NCBI RefSeq assembly: GCF_025141175.1
Contig: NZ_CP081155.1
Location: 654,001 to 718,000, forward strand
Direction of reading: 5' to 3'
DNA: 64,000 nucleotides
Source of the DNA: Jannaschia sp. M317
Lineage (GTDB): Bacteria > Pseudomonadota > Alphaproteobacteria > Rhodobacterales > Rhodobacteraceae
Both the position numbers and the translations under genes were made by a program. A model generated the notes under the pieces. That model did no database searches and was not told the DNA's origin. It worked only from the letters and a program-made list of their open reading frames with translations. Every line of letters begins with the position of its first letter. Positions within the stretch are counted from its first letter, which is position 1. Of the stretch, positions 26,260 to 34,596 are shown in pieces.

Positions 26260-27510
26260 ATGACGTTCCTAAGACAGACTGCTTTCGCTGCCCTCGCTTC
26301 GCTTGGGCTCGGAGGTGCCGCGCAAGCGGTTGAAATCGAATACTGGCAATACTTCTTCGACGCGCGTGTCGACGCGATGGAGCAGTTGATCGAGAATTTT
26401 CAGGCTGCGAACCCCGACATCACCGTCACGATGACGCATTTCCCCTACGCCGACTATCGCACCAAGGTCGCCGCCGCGATTCCCGCAGGCGAAGGCCCGG
26501 ACGTTGTGCAGCTGTTCTACGGATGGCTGAACGACTACGTCGAAGCAGAGCTGATCCAGCCGCTTCCGTCGGACGTTTTCCCGGCGGCAAAGATCGACGC
26601 AGAGTTCTTCCCGATGGTTCAGGCCATGAAGGACGGCGAAAACTACTGGGCGCTGCCGACAGCCGTGCGTTCGCTCGCTTTGTTCTACAACGAGCGTCTG
26701 TTCGAAGAGGCTGGCATCGAAAGCCCGCCCGAAACCCTGGAAGAGATGATGGAGGTCGCCGCCGCCCTGACCAAGAAGGACGGGGCCGGGAACATCACTC
26801 AGGTCGGTATCACCGCCGGCATGACCGCGCAGGATCATCATTGGTGGCGCGAAGGTCTGGTCCGTCAGATGGGCGGAGAGCCTTACGTCGACGACTACAA
26901 GACCGTGAACTACAATTCGGACGCCGGCCGCATGGCCGCCGAGTTCTATACGAACATGTTCATGGGTGAAGACCCGGTCACCGGTATCGGTTTCATGGAC
27001 GAGCCGCAGGCCGCCTTCAAGGCCGGGCGCGCGGGCATGCACATCGATGGGTCGTTCCGTATCGGGTCGCTGAACGGGGTGCGCGGTCTGAACTGGGGCG
27101 TCACCGAGTTGCCCGCGAATGCGGACGGGGTGCGGTCCAACTACTCCTCCTACTGGGTGAACGCGATCACCACCAAGGCAGAGGGCGAGAAGTACGACGC
27201 CGCCGTCAAGTTCATGGAATACGTCACCTCTGACGAGGCGATGCAGATCTGGCTGGACGTGGTCGGCGAACTGCCTGCCAAGCCGTCGGTGGGTATGACC
27301 GACGCCAACGCCAACGACGACACCTTCGGGCCGTTCATCCGGGGGCTCGCCTATGCCAACACCACCAAATTCGCCAACGAAAGCGCGCAGCGCCAGCTGA
27401 TGGTCGAAATGGTGGAGCGGGTGCAGCTGGAGGGGATGACCCCTGCCGACAGCCTGGCCATCGCCGCCGAGGCCGAACAGAAGATTCTCGACGAGTACTA
27501 CTCCGAGTAA
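26260..27510 (+). CDS. Sugar ABC transporter substrate-binding protein (CUT1)
   Basis: 416-residue periplasmic binding protein of family 1 (MalE/UgpB type). It has a signal peptide (MTFLRQTAFAALASLGLGGAAQA) and then VEIEYWQYFFDARVDAMEQL, later AGRAGMHIDGSFRIGSL and NYSSYWVNAITTKAEG typical of CUT1 proteins. The chosen ATG is nine bases after GGGAG. First gene of a probable eight-gene operon. The ligand is unknown; the partner enzymes suggest an amino-sugar derivative. Confidence 0.9.
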   Translation: MTFLRQTAFAALASLGLGGAAQAVEIEYWQYFFDARVDAMEQLIENFQAANPDITVTMTHFPYADYRTKVAAAIPAGEGPDVVQLFYGWLNDYVEAELIQPLPSDVFPAAKIDAEFFPMVQAMKDGENYWALPTAVRSLALFYNERLFEEAGIESPPETLEEMMEVAAALTKKDGAGNITQVGITAGMTAQDHHWWREGLVRQMGGEPYVDDYKTVNYNSDAGRMAAEFYTNMFMGEDPVTGIGFMDEPQAAFKAGRAGMHIDGSFRIGSLNGVRGLNWGVTELPANADGVRSNYSSYWVNAITTKAEGEKYDAAVKFMEYVTSDEAMQIWLDVVGELPAKPSVGMTDANANDDTFGPFIRGLAYANTTKFANESAQRQLMVEMVERVQLEGMTPADSLAIAAEAEQKILDEYYSE

Positions 27511-27520
27511 TCCGATACCG

Positions 27521-27546
27521 GGTCCGGCCCCATGACGGGCCGGACC
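27521..27546 (+). terminator. Intercistronic hairpin after the binding-protein gene
   Basis: GGTCCGGCCC and GGGCCGGACC form a 10-bp stem around CATGAC, 10 bp after the stop. No T-run follows. Such hairpins usually protect the binding-protein part of the mRNA and lower expression of the permease genes that follow. Confidence 0.5.
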
Positions 27547-27610
27547 TGTCATCCCATCGTTTCCAACTCTACGTGGTTCGGGCCTGATGCCGGACCCGAA
27601 AGGGACCGTC

Positions 27611-28507
27611 ATGACCGCCTACCGCAACCTGACCATCCGCCAGAAGCAGATCGTCTGGGCCTGGATCTTTCTTGCGGTTCCGGTCCTGTTCTATGTGGTT
27701 ATCCGGTTCTATCCGACGGGCAACGCGGTCCTGATCTCGTTCCAGGACTGGAACCTGTTGGGGGCACGGACATGGACCGGCCTCGACAACTACGAAAAGC
27801 TCTGGAACGATCCGACATTCTGGAAGGTCTTCGTCAATACCTTCGAATATCTGATCATCGGCACGCCGGTCTCGTTGGTGCTGTCCTTTGTGATTGCCTA
27901 CCACCTCGATAAACTGCGGTTCGCGCATTCGTTCATCCGAATGCTCTATTTCCTGCCTTTCATGACGTCGGCTGTTGCAATGGCCTGGGTCTGGCGGTGG
28001 TTCTATCAGGGGGTGCCTATCGGGTTGTTCAACAACCTGCTGGCCTCGGTCGGGATCGCCCAGATCGAGTTCCTGAATTCGACCACCAATGCCCTGCCCG
28101 CCGTTCTGGCCCCTGCAATCTGGGCCGGGCTGGGGTTTCAGATCATCATCTTCATGGCCGGCCTGCGCGCCATTCCCGTCAGCTACTATGAGGCGGCGCG
28201 GATCGACGGGGTCGGCTGGTGGACGGTCCTGACCGAGATCACCATCCCGCTCTTGCGTCCGACAATCGTGTTCATCGTCGTGTTTTCGTCCATCGGGTTC
28301 CTGCGGATCTTCGATCACGTCTTCAACATGACGACGAACAATCCGGGCGGACCGCTCAATTCCACGAAACCCTTGGTGCTGATGATTTATGACACGGCGT
28401 TCAACGCCTTCGACATGGGCTATGCGGCGGCGCAGACGGTGGTTCTGTTCACCATCCTGCTGATCGTCTCGCTGCTGCAACTCTGGATTCTGAGGTCCGA
28501 CCGATGA
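27611..28507 (+). CDS. Sugar ABC transporter permease (MalF type)
   Basis: 298 residues, six membrane segments and the EAA loop YYEAARIDGVGWWTVLTEITIPLLRP contacting the ATPase. The ATG at 27611 has AAAGGG at good distance. It overlaps the next permease by four bases (ATGA) and would form a heterodimer with it. Confidence 0.92.
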   Translation: MTAYRNLTIRQKQIVWAWIFLAVPVLFYVVIRFYPTGNAVLISFQDWNLLGARTWTGLDNYEKLWNDPTFWKVFVNTFEYLIIGTPVSLVLSFVIAYHLDKLRFAHSFIRMLYFLPFMTSAVAMAWVWRWFYQGVPIGLFNNLLASVGIAQIEFLNSTTNALPAVLAPAIWAGLGFQIIIFMAGLRAIPVSYYEAARIDGVGWWTVLTEITIPLLRPTIVFIVVFSSIGFLRIFDHVFNMTTNNPGGPLNSTKPLVLMIYDTAFNAFDMGYAAAQTVVLFTILLIVSLLQLWILRSDR

Positions 28508-29400
28508 CCGATGCGACCCTGACTGATGTGCCTGACCGGGTGAAACCCTCGTCCGAGGCATTGCTGGCCAAGCCCACCGGGCGCGGCCCCCGCGACAATG
28601 TGCAGATCATCCGCTGGATCCTGCTGTTCCTGGGCGGCATCCTGATGGTGATGCCCATCGCCTACATGATCTCCACCTCGTTGAAGTGGCCGCATGAGGT
28701 CTACAACGTCAATCTGATCCCCGATGAGCCGACGATCGAGAACTATACCTATGTTCTGGAGGATGGGCGGTTCTTCAACTGGTTCATCAATTCGATCATC
28801 ATCGCGACGATCACCACGATCTCGAACCTCTTTTTCGACAGTCTCGTGGGCTACACCCTGTGCAAGTTCAAGTTTCCGGGCCGCACGCTGGTCTTCATCG
28901 CGATCCTGTCGACCCTGATGATCCCGACCGAGATGCTGGTGATCCCCTGGTATCTGATGAGTCAGCAATTCGGTTGGCTGGACAGCTATTGGGGCATCAT
29001 GTTCCCCGGTCTGATGACCGCCTTCGGGACCTTCCTGATGAAGCAGTTCTTCGAAAGCGTGCCCGACGATTTCATCGAGGCGGCGCGGATCGACGGGTTG
29101 AACGAGTTCCAGATCTGGTGGGAAGTGGCGATGCCGCTGGTCAAACCCGCGCTTGCCGCGCTGGCGATCTTCGTCTTCCTCGGCAACTGGACCGCGTTCC
29201 TCTGGCCGCTGATCGTGACCAATTCGCCGGACATGTATACGCTGCCCGTCGGGCTGGCGGGCTTTGGCGACGAGGCGGATGTCGCCTGGGAGCTGATCAT
29301 GACCGGTGCCGCGATCTCGACCATTCCGACGCTCGTGGTGTTCCTGATCTTCCAACGTTTCATCATCCGCGGCGTCGTCATGGCGGGGCTGAAGGGATGA
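28504..29400 (+). CDS. Sugar ABC transporter permease (MalG type)
   Basis: 298 residues with an N-terminal polar tail of about 35 residues, six membrane segments and the EAA loop FIEAARIDGLNEFQIWWEVAMP. The ATGA overlap couples it to the first permease. A 196-bp stretch without any recognisable gene follows before the lyase gene. Confidence 0.92.
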   Translation: MTDATLTDVPDRVKPSSEALLAKPTGRGPRDNVQIIRWILLFLGGILMVMPIAYMISTSLKWPHEVYNVNLIPDEPTIENYTYVLEDGRFFNWFINSIIIATITTISNLFFDSLVGYTLCKFKFPGRTLVFIAILSTLMIPTEMLVIPWYLMSQQFGWLDSYWGIMFPGLMTAFGTFLMKQFFESVPDDFIEAARIDGLNEFQIWWEVAMPLVKPALAALAIFVFLGNWTAFLWPLIVTNSPDMYTLPVGLAGFGDEADVAWELIMTGAAISTIPTLVVFLIFQRFIIRGVVMAGLKG

Positions 29401-29596
29401 TCGGGCATGCCGGAAAAGGTCCAGTGGATCGTTCAATCCGCGACTGCGCGCAGCGGCGGTCGTTCGCAACGTCCGGTCTTCTTGCCAGAATGACGCTGAC
29501 ACGACGCCTTTCCGCAGGTCACGCGGTGGGGTGGCGTTCGATCAGCCAGGGCTCGGCCCCGGAACGGAGCTTGAGGCCCGTGACGAGAGGTGCATC

Positions 29597-31081
29597 ATGA
29601 CCGATCTGGAAACCTTCCCCCACCCGGTCTATCGCGACACCGTGCTTGCCCCGCTGTTCGAAGGGGTCAAGGCGCATTACGCCGCCGGAATGGACACGAT
29701 CAACCGGGCGCATCTGGTGATGCTGGTCGAGACCGGGATCCTGTCACCGGATGACGGTGGCGCCATCGCTGTGGCGCTGGATGGAATTGCAACGGACCTA
29801 GATCATTCGCAACTGAACTATACGGGCGAATACGAAGACTGGTTCTTCCTCGTCGAGGCGGAGCTGCGCAAGCGGCTGGGCGATCTTGGCGGGGCCTTGC
29901 ACACCGCGCGGTCGCGCAACGACATGGATCACACGCTGTTCAAGCTGGCGCTTCGGGGCCGTGTCGCACGCCTGGAGGCGCAGGTGCAGGATCTGGCGCA
30001 GGCCCTGCTGACCAAGGCGCGGGCGGAACGCGATACCTTGATCGTGGCCTATACCCACGGCCAACCGGCGCAGCCCTCGACCTTTGGGCATTACCTGGCC
30101 GCCGCGTTGGAGGTTCTGCTGCGCGACGCCGCACGCCTGTCGGAGGCGGCAGACGGCCTGGAGCATAGCCCCATGGGGGCCGCCGCGATCACGACCAGTG
30201 GCTTTCCCATCGACCGCGCCCGCATGGCGGACCTGCTGGGGTTCGAGGGGGTTCTGGTCAATTCCTACGGCTGTATCGCGTCGGTCGACTATGTCACCGG
30301 GCTCTATTCCGCGATGAAGCTTCCGTTCGTGCATCTGGGCCGTCTGGTGCAGGATTTCGCCTTTTGGTCGGCCTTTGAGGTCGGGCAGCTGCATTTGCCG
30401 GGCGGGCTGGTGCAGATCAGTTCCATCATGCCGCAGAAACGGAATCCGGTGCCGATCGAACATATGCGCCATCTGGCTGCCGTCACCGCCGGGCGCTGCG
30501 ACGTGATGGTCGATACCATGCGCAACACGCCCTTTACCGACATGAACGACAGCGAAGGCGAGGTGCAGCAGGCCGGCTATGCCGCCTTCGAAAGCGGGGG
30601 CCGGATGCTGGACCTGTTGGCCGCCGTGGTCTCGGCGGCACGGGTCGACGGGACCCGCGTGCGCCGGACCGCCGATGCGGCCTGCGTCACGATCACCGAA
30701 CTGGCTGATACCTTGGTGCGCGATGAGGGGCTGACGTTCCGCGCCGCCCATCATGTGGCCGCCGTCACTGCGAAATCCGTCATCGCGCGGGGCGTGCCCC
30801 TGGGCGAGGGCTTCGACGCGTTCCGCGCGGCCTTTGCCGATCAGGCGGGGCGCGAGGCGGCGATGGACGCCGCGACCTTTGCACAGACGGTGGCGATGGA
30901 AACCTTCGTCGCCCGTCGCGACCGGATCGGTGGGCCCGCGCCTGCCGCGCTGGATGCCGCCTTCGAGGGCTACGCCGAAACGCTCGTCGATCTGCGCACC
31001 CGCACCGACCTGCGCGCCCGCCGCCATGCCCGCGCGGACCAGGACCTGACCCGCGCTTTTAACGATCTGAAAGGGGCCTGA
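29597..31081 (+). CDS. Argininosuccinate lyase-like enzyme (fumarase/ASL superfamily)
   Basis: 494 residues. It keeps the superfamily signatures: RSRND near residue 112, THGQPAQPSTFGHYLAA (family THxQxAQP) and the flexible catalytic loop SSIMPQKRNP. Members remove fumarate or a similar acid by beta-elimination from a C-N or C-O bond. It differs from biosynthetic ArgH at several usually fixed places (TARSRND instead of TGRSRND, ISSIMPQKRNPVPIEH). It stands between sugar-permease and ATPase genes, 3 bp before the latter, which argues for a catabolic role on the imported compound rather than arginine synthesis. The true substrate is unknown. Confidence 0.82.
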   Translation: MTDLETFPHPVYRDTVLAPLFEGVKAHYAAGMDTINRAHLVMLVETGILSPDDGGAIAVALDGIATDLDHSQLNYTGEYEDWFFLVEAELRKRLGDLGGALHTARSRNDMDHTLFKLALRGRVARLEAQVQDLAQALLTKARAERDTLIVAYTHGQPAQPSTFGHYLAAALEVLLRDAARLSEAADGLEHSPMGAAAITTSGFPIDRARMADLLGFEGVLVNSYGCIASVDYVTGLYSAMKLPFVHLGRLVQDFAFWSAFEVGQLHLPGGLVQISSIMPQKRNPVPIEHMRHLAAVTAGRCDVMVDTMRNTPFTDMNDSEGEVQQAGYAAFESGGRMLDLLAAVVSAARVDGTRVRRTADAACVTITELADTLVRDEGLTFRAAHHVAAVTAKSVIARGVPLGEGFDAFRAAFADQAGREAAMDAATFAQTVAMETFVARRDRIGGPAPAALDAAFEGYAETLVDLRTRTDLRARRHARADQDLTRAFNDLKGA

Positions 31082-31084
31082 CCC

Positions 31085-32134
31085 ATGGCCAATCTGAGCC
31101 TCCGCAATCTGGTGAAGCGCTATGGCGACACCGAGGTGCTGCACGGTATCAACCTGGACGTCGCAGACGGGGAGTTCGTGGTTTTTGTCGGGCCATCGGG
31201 CTGCGGCAAGTCGACGACCTTGCGCCTGATTGCGGGGTTGGAGGACGTCACCGACGGTGCCATCGAAATCGCTGGCCGCGACGTCGCCCGATTGGAGCCG
31301 AAGGACCGGGACATCGCCATGGTGTTCCAGAACTACGCCATCTACCCGCACATGACGGTGCGCAAGAACATCGGATTCGGCCTTCGGTCGTCCAAGCTGC
31401 CGAAGGCGGACAAGGAACGCCGCATCGACGAAGTGGCCGAGATCCTGGACATGACACCGCTGTTGTCGCGCAAGCCGAACCAACTGTCCGGTGGACAGCG
31501 GCAGCGGGTCGCCATCGGTCGCGCGATGGTCCGTGACCCCGCAGTGTTCCTGTTCGACGAGCCGCTCAGCAATCTGGACGCGCAATTGCGCACGCAAATG
31601 CGGCTGGAGATCAAGAAGCTGCACCAACGCGTCGGCAACACCATCGTTTTCGTCACCCACGACCAGGTGGAGGCGATGACAATGGCCGACCGCATCGTGA
31701 TCATGAAGGACGGCCATATTCAGCAGGTCGGTACCCCCGCCGAGGTCTATCGCAACCCGGCCAACACCTTTGTCGCCCGCTTTATCGGGGCGCCGTCCAT
31801 GAACATGTTGGAGGGGGTTGCACAGAACGGAACCGTGACGCTGGCCTCTGGCGGGGTGATCGGCACCGGGTCGAATGCGGGCGGCGATATCCTGCTGGGC
31901 GTGCGGCCCGACGATTTGCACCCGGTGGCCGAGAACGCCCTGATCGAGGGGCGCGTGACCGTGCGCGAACCGCTGGGCCCCGAAACCCTGATCTATGTGG
32001 ACACCAAGGGCGGTGAAATCATCGCTAAGGCCGACGGGCGCACGCCACCTGATGTCGGCGCGACCGTTCTGCTGGGGGCCAATCCGCAGGATGTGCATCT
32101 GTTCGACAAGGCGAGCGGGGTGGCGCTGGGATGA
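31085..32134 (+). CDS. Sugar ABC transporter ATP-binding protein (MalK/UgpC type)
   Basis: 349 residues with Walker A (GPSGCGKST), Q-loop (FQNYAIYPHMTV), signature LSGGQRQRVAIGRAMVRDP, Walker B (VFLFDEPLSNLD), H-loop VTHDQ and a C-terminal TOBE/OB regulatory domain (GVRPDDLHPV). It powers the two permeases upstream. Tightly packed between the ASL-like gene (3 bp) and the kinase gene (ATGA overlap). Confidence 0.93.
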   Translation: MANLSLRNLVKRYGDTEVLHGINLDVADGEFVVFVGPSGCGKSTTLRLIAGLEDVTDGAIEIAGRDVARLEPKDRDIAMVFQNYAIYPHMTVRKNIGFGLRSSKLPKADKERRIDEVAEILDMTPLLSRKPNQLSGGQRQRVAIGRAMVRDPAVFLFDEPLSNLDAQLRTQMRLEIKKLHQRVGNTIVFVTHDQVEAMTMADRIVIMKDGHIQQVGTPAEVYRNPANTFVARFIGAPSMNMLEGVAQNGTVTLASGGVIGTGSNAGGDILLGVRPDDLHPVAENALIEGRVTVREPLGPETLIYVDTKGGEIIAKADGRTPPDVGATVLLGANPQDVHLFDKASGVALG

Positions 32135-33033
32135 CAGCCGCGGCGGACAGGCCAGGGGTTCTATGCGTGGGGCGGGTCTATTGCGACCTGGTCTTCACCG
32201 ATTTGCCGCGTCTGCCGACCCTGGGGACAGAGACCTTCGCCGGTGGTCTGTCCCTGCATCCCGGCGGGGGGGCCGCGATCACGGCGGCCTATCTGGCGGC
32301 GCTGGGTCGCCCCGCGTTCCTTGGTGCCTTTCTGCCCGCTGATCCCTTTGGCACGCAGGTCGCGCAGGAGCTGTCGCGCCTTGCGGTGGATTGCAGTTTC
32401 GCACGTTTCGCCGCCGCCGGACTGGACCCACAGGTCACGGTGGCCATGGCAACCGGGGGCGACCGGGCGTTCGTGACGCGGGATGCGGGACCTGCGGCGC
32501 CTGCCTTCGATGCCGCCGCCCTGCGGGATGCGGGAATCGGGCACTTGCACGTGGGAGAGTTGAAGACCCTGGCGGAACGGCCCGACCTTCTGGATCTGGC
32601 AGAGGCGGCGGGGCTGACCGTCTCGCTTGATTGTGGGTGGGACGACGGCCTGACCACACAGGCCGCCGCCCTGATCGAGAGGGTCGCCGTCTTTCTGCCC
32701 AACGCCGACGAATTGGACCGGCTGGAGGCCATGGGCCTGACCCCGCGCGGGCAGATGGTGACCGCCGTGAAACGCGGGGCCGAAGGCGCGCGTGCCTTGG
32801 TAGGCGACACCATGACCGAGGCCTGCGCCCACCCGGCCAAAGTGGTCGATACCACCGGGGCCGGAGACGCCTTCAACGGTGGCTTTCTGCATGGCTGGCT
32901 GGAGGGGTTGCCCCTGGCAGAGTGTCTGGCCGAGGGGATCGCCTGCGGCACGCAGGCGGTGTCGGCGGCTGGCGGCACGACCGGCGCGCTGGCGATCCGT
33001 CAGGACCGGCTGGGACTGGCGGCGGCACAGTGA
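32131..33033 (+). CDS. PfkB/ribokinase family carbohydrate kinase
   Basis: 300 residues. It has the N-terminal GG signature region LHPGGGAAITAAYLAALG and the C-terminal catalytic motif VDTTGAGDAFNGGFLHGWL with the base Asp. The acceptor sugar is unknown; in context it may phosphorylate the freed amino sugar before the SIS enzyme acts. Overlaps both neighbours (ATGA, TGATG). Confidence 0.9.
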   Translation: MTAAADRPGVLCVGRVYCDLVFTDLPRLPTLGTETFAGGLSLHPGGGAAITAAYLAALGRPAFLGAFLPADPFGTQVAQELSRLAVDCSFARFAAAGLDPQVTVAMATGGDRAFVTRDAGPAAPAFDAAALRDAGIGHLHVGELKTLAERPDLLDLAEAAGLTVSLDCGWDDGLTTQAAALIERVAVFLPNADELDRLEAMGLTPRGQMVTAVKRGAEGARALVGDTMTEACAHPAKVVDTTGAGDAFNGGFLHGWLEGLPLAECLAEGIACGTQAVSAAGGTTGALAIRQDRLGLAAAQ

Positions 33034-33560
33034 TGGGCTTCACGTTGGAGGCCTTCGTCGCGGATGCGCGCGCCGCCGCTGCGGCTGCTGATCCGCTGGC
33101 TGCGGTGACGCGGTTGATGGCCGATACGCTGGCCGATCCGGCCCGTGTGGCCGCCGGGGCCCCCACGCCGGACCGGGACGAGACCTGTCTGTTTGAGGAT
33201 GCCACCGTGTCGGTCTGGCATGAACGATTTCAGCCGGACGTGGAATTGCCGCCCCATGATCATGCCATGCCCGCCGTTCTGGGGGTCTATCAGGGCCGCG
33301 AACGCAATCGCCTGTGGCATCGCGTCGATGGTCTTGCCCGCCCTGGCGGTGCCCTCGTCCTCGAGGCCGGCGGCTTTCATGTCTTTGGTCCCGACGACAT
33401 CCATTCCGTCCATGCGGAAGACGGCGCGCCCAGTCTGGGGCTGCATGTCTACCTTGGCCCGCTGACCACGGTGCCCCGATCCCTGTTCGACTGGGAAACG
33501 GGCGCTGCAATCCCCCTGACGGGGGCAAATTTCGAAACGCTGTTGAGGCCCCTTTCATGA
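33033..33560 (+). CDS. Cupin, cysteine-dioxygenase-like metal enzyme (COG5553 type)
   Basis: 175 residues. After an ~60-residue helical part it has a single cupin barrel with PPHDHAMPAVLGVYQGRE and FGPDDIHSVHAEDG plus GLHVYLG, giving the three His of the thiol-dioxygenase group (HxH...H). Related proteins are described as predicted metal-dependent enzymes, near cysteine and mercaptopropionate dioxygenases. The substrate here is unknown. The start ATG overlaps the kinase stop and the stop overlaps the SIS gene (ATGA). Confidence 0.72.
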   Translation: MGFTLEAFVADARAAAAAADPLAAVTRLMADTLADPARVAAGAPTPDRDETCLFEDATVSVWHERFQPDVELPPHDHAMPAVLGVYQGRERNRLWHRVDGLARPGGALVLEAGGFHVFGPDDIHSVHAEDGAPSLGLHVYLGPLTTVPRSLFDWETGAAIPLTGANFETLLRPLS

Positions 33561-34501
33561 GCATCCTGTCACGGGAAATTGCAGAAATCCCCGAGGCCGC
33601 CGCCCGCCTGCTTGACCGCGGCGCGCCCGCCCTGGCCGAGGCCGGTGCACGGCTGCGCGCGCAGGATCCTTCGATCCTGGCCACCATCGCGCGGGGCAGT
33701 TCGGACCATGCGGCCACGGTGCTGGCCTATGGGGCCGGGGCGTTGTCGGGGGTCGTCCCGCTCAGCTATCCGCCGTCGCTGGCGTCGCTGCACCACCAGG
33801 TGCCGCGTTTGTCCGGACAGGTCGCCGTCGCCATCAGCCAATCAGGTCGCAGCGAGGATCTGTTGGCCGCCGGGCGAGCCGTGGTTGCCGGGGGCGGACA
33901 CCTGATCGTTCTGACGAACCGGTTCGATAGCCCTCTGGCCAGAGCGGCGGGCGACGCGCTCGATATCCATGCCGGGCCGGAGCATGCCGTCGCGGCCACG
34001 AAGAGCTTTGTCAATTCGGTGCTGGCTGGCGCGATGTTGCTGGCAGAGTGGCAGGACGACGATGCCCTGCGCGCGGCCCTTGTGCGGATGCCCGAAGCAT
34101 TGTCGCAGCCGCGTCGGATCGACGGGCTGGACGCCGTGCTGACAGGCGGTGACCGGTTGATGGTGCTGGGCCGCAGTGCGTCGCTGGGGATCGCGGGCGA
34201 GGTGGCGCTGAAGGCGATGGAACTGTGTGGGATGACCGCGCTGGCCTATTCCTCGGCCGAGGTGCGCCACGGACCGATGCAGATCCTGCGCGATGGCTAT
34301 CCGGTGTTGGACCTGACGCGCGGCGCGGCATTGCCCGACACGCGGACCCTGCACCCGCCGGCGCCGACGGGGCTGCATCCGCTGCTGGATCCCTTGCTGG
34401 ATCTGGTGCCGATCTACGTGGCCTTGGAACAGGCGGCGCGGGCGCGGGGGCTGAACCCTGACGTGCCCGATCGTCTCAAGAAGGAAACCGTGACCGTCTG
34501 A
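33557..34501 (+). CDS. SIS-domain amino-sugar phosphate isomerase/deaminase (NagB-II/GlmS type)
   Basis: 314 residues with two SIS domains, like the isomerase half of GlmS. Visible motifs are EIAEIPEA (N-terminal), ARGSSDHA, AISQSGRSEDLL (phosphosugar Ser loop), AGPEHAVAATKSFVNS, GRSASLGIAGEVALKAMEL, SAEVRHGPMQI and the C-terminal ARGLNPDVPDRLKKETVTV. No glutaminase domain, so it resembles type-II glucosamine-6-phosphate deaminases and AgaS rather than full GlmS. It ends the importer operon. Confidence 0.85.
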   Translation: MSILSREIAEIPEAAARLLDRGAPALAEAGARLRAQDPSILATIARGSSDHAATVLAYGAGALSGVVPLSYPPSLASLHHQVPRLSGQVAVAISQSGRSEDLLAAGRAVVAGGGHLIVLTNRFDSPLARAAGDALDIHAGPEHAVAATKSFVNSVLAGAMLLAEWQDDDALRAALVRMPEALSQPRRIDGLDAVLTGGDRLMVLGRSASLGIAGEVALKAMELCGMTALAYSSAEVRHGPMQILRDGYPVLDLTRGAALPDTRTLHPPAPTGLHPLLDPLLDLVPIYVALEQAARARGLNPDVPDRLKKETVTV

Positions 34502-34596
34502 GGTGCGCTTGCACCCGATCAAAAAGGATGGTCCAGTTCCGCCACCGCCGGGCGCGCTGAACGACGCCTGGCATCTTTCCAACCGGGAGACTCCGA

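Noticed and set aside
29798..32098. 766-codon minus-strand frame opposite the ASL-like and ATPase genes
   Set aside because: Same antisense codon-bias artefact; both plus-strand genes carry full motifs.
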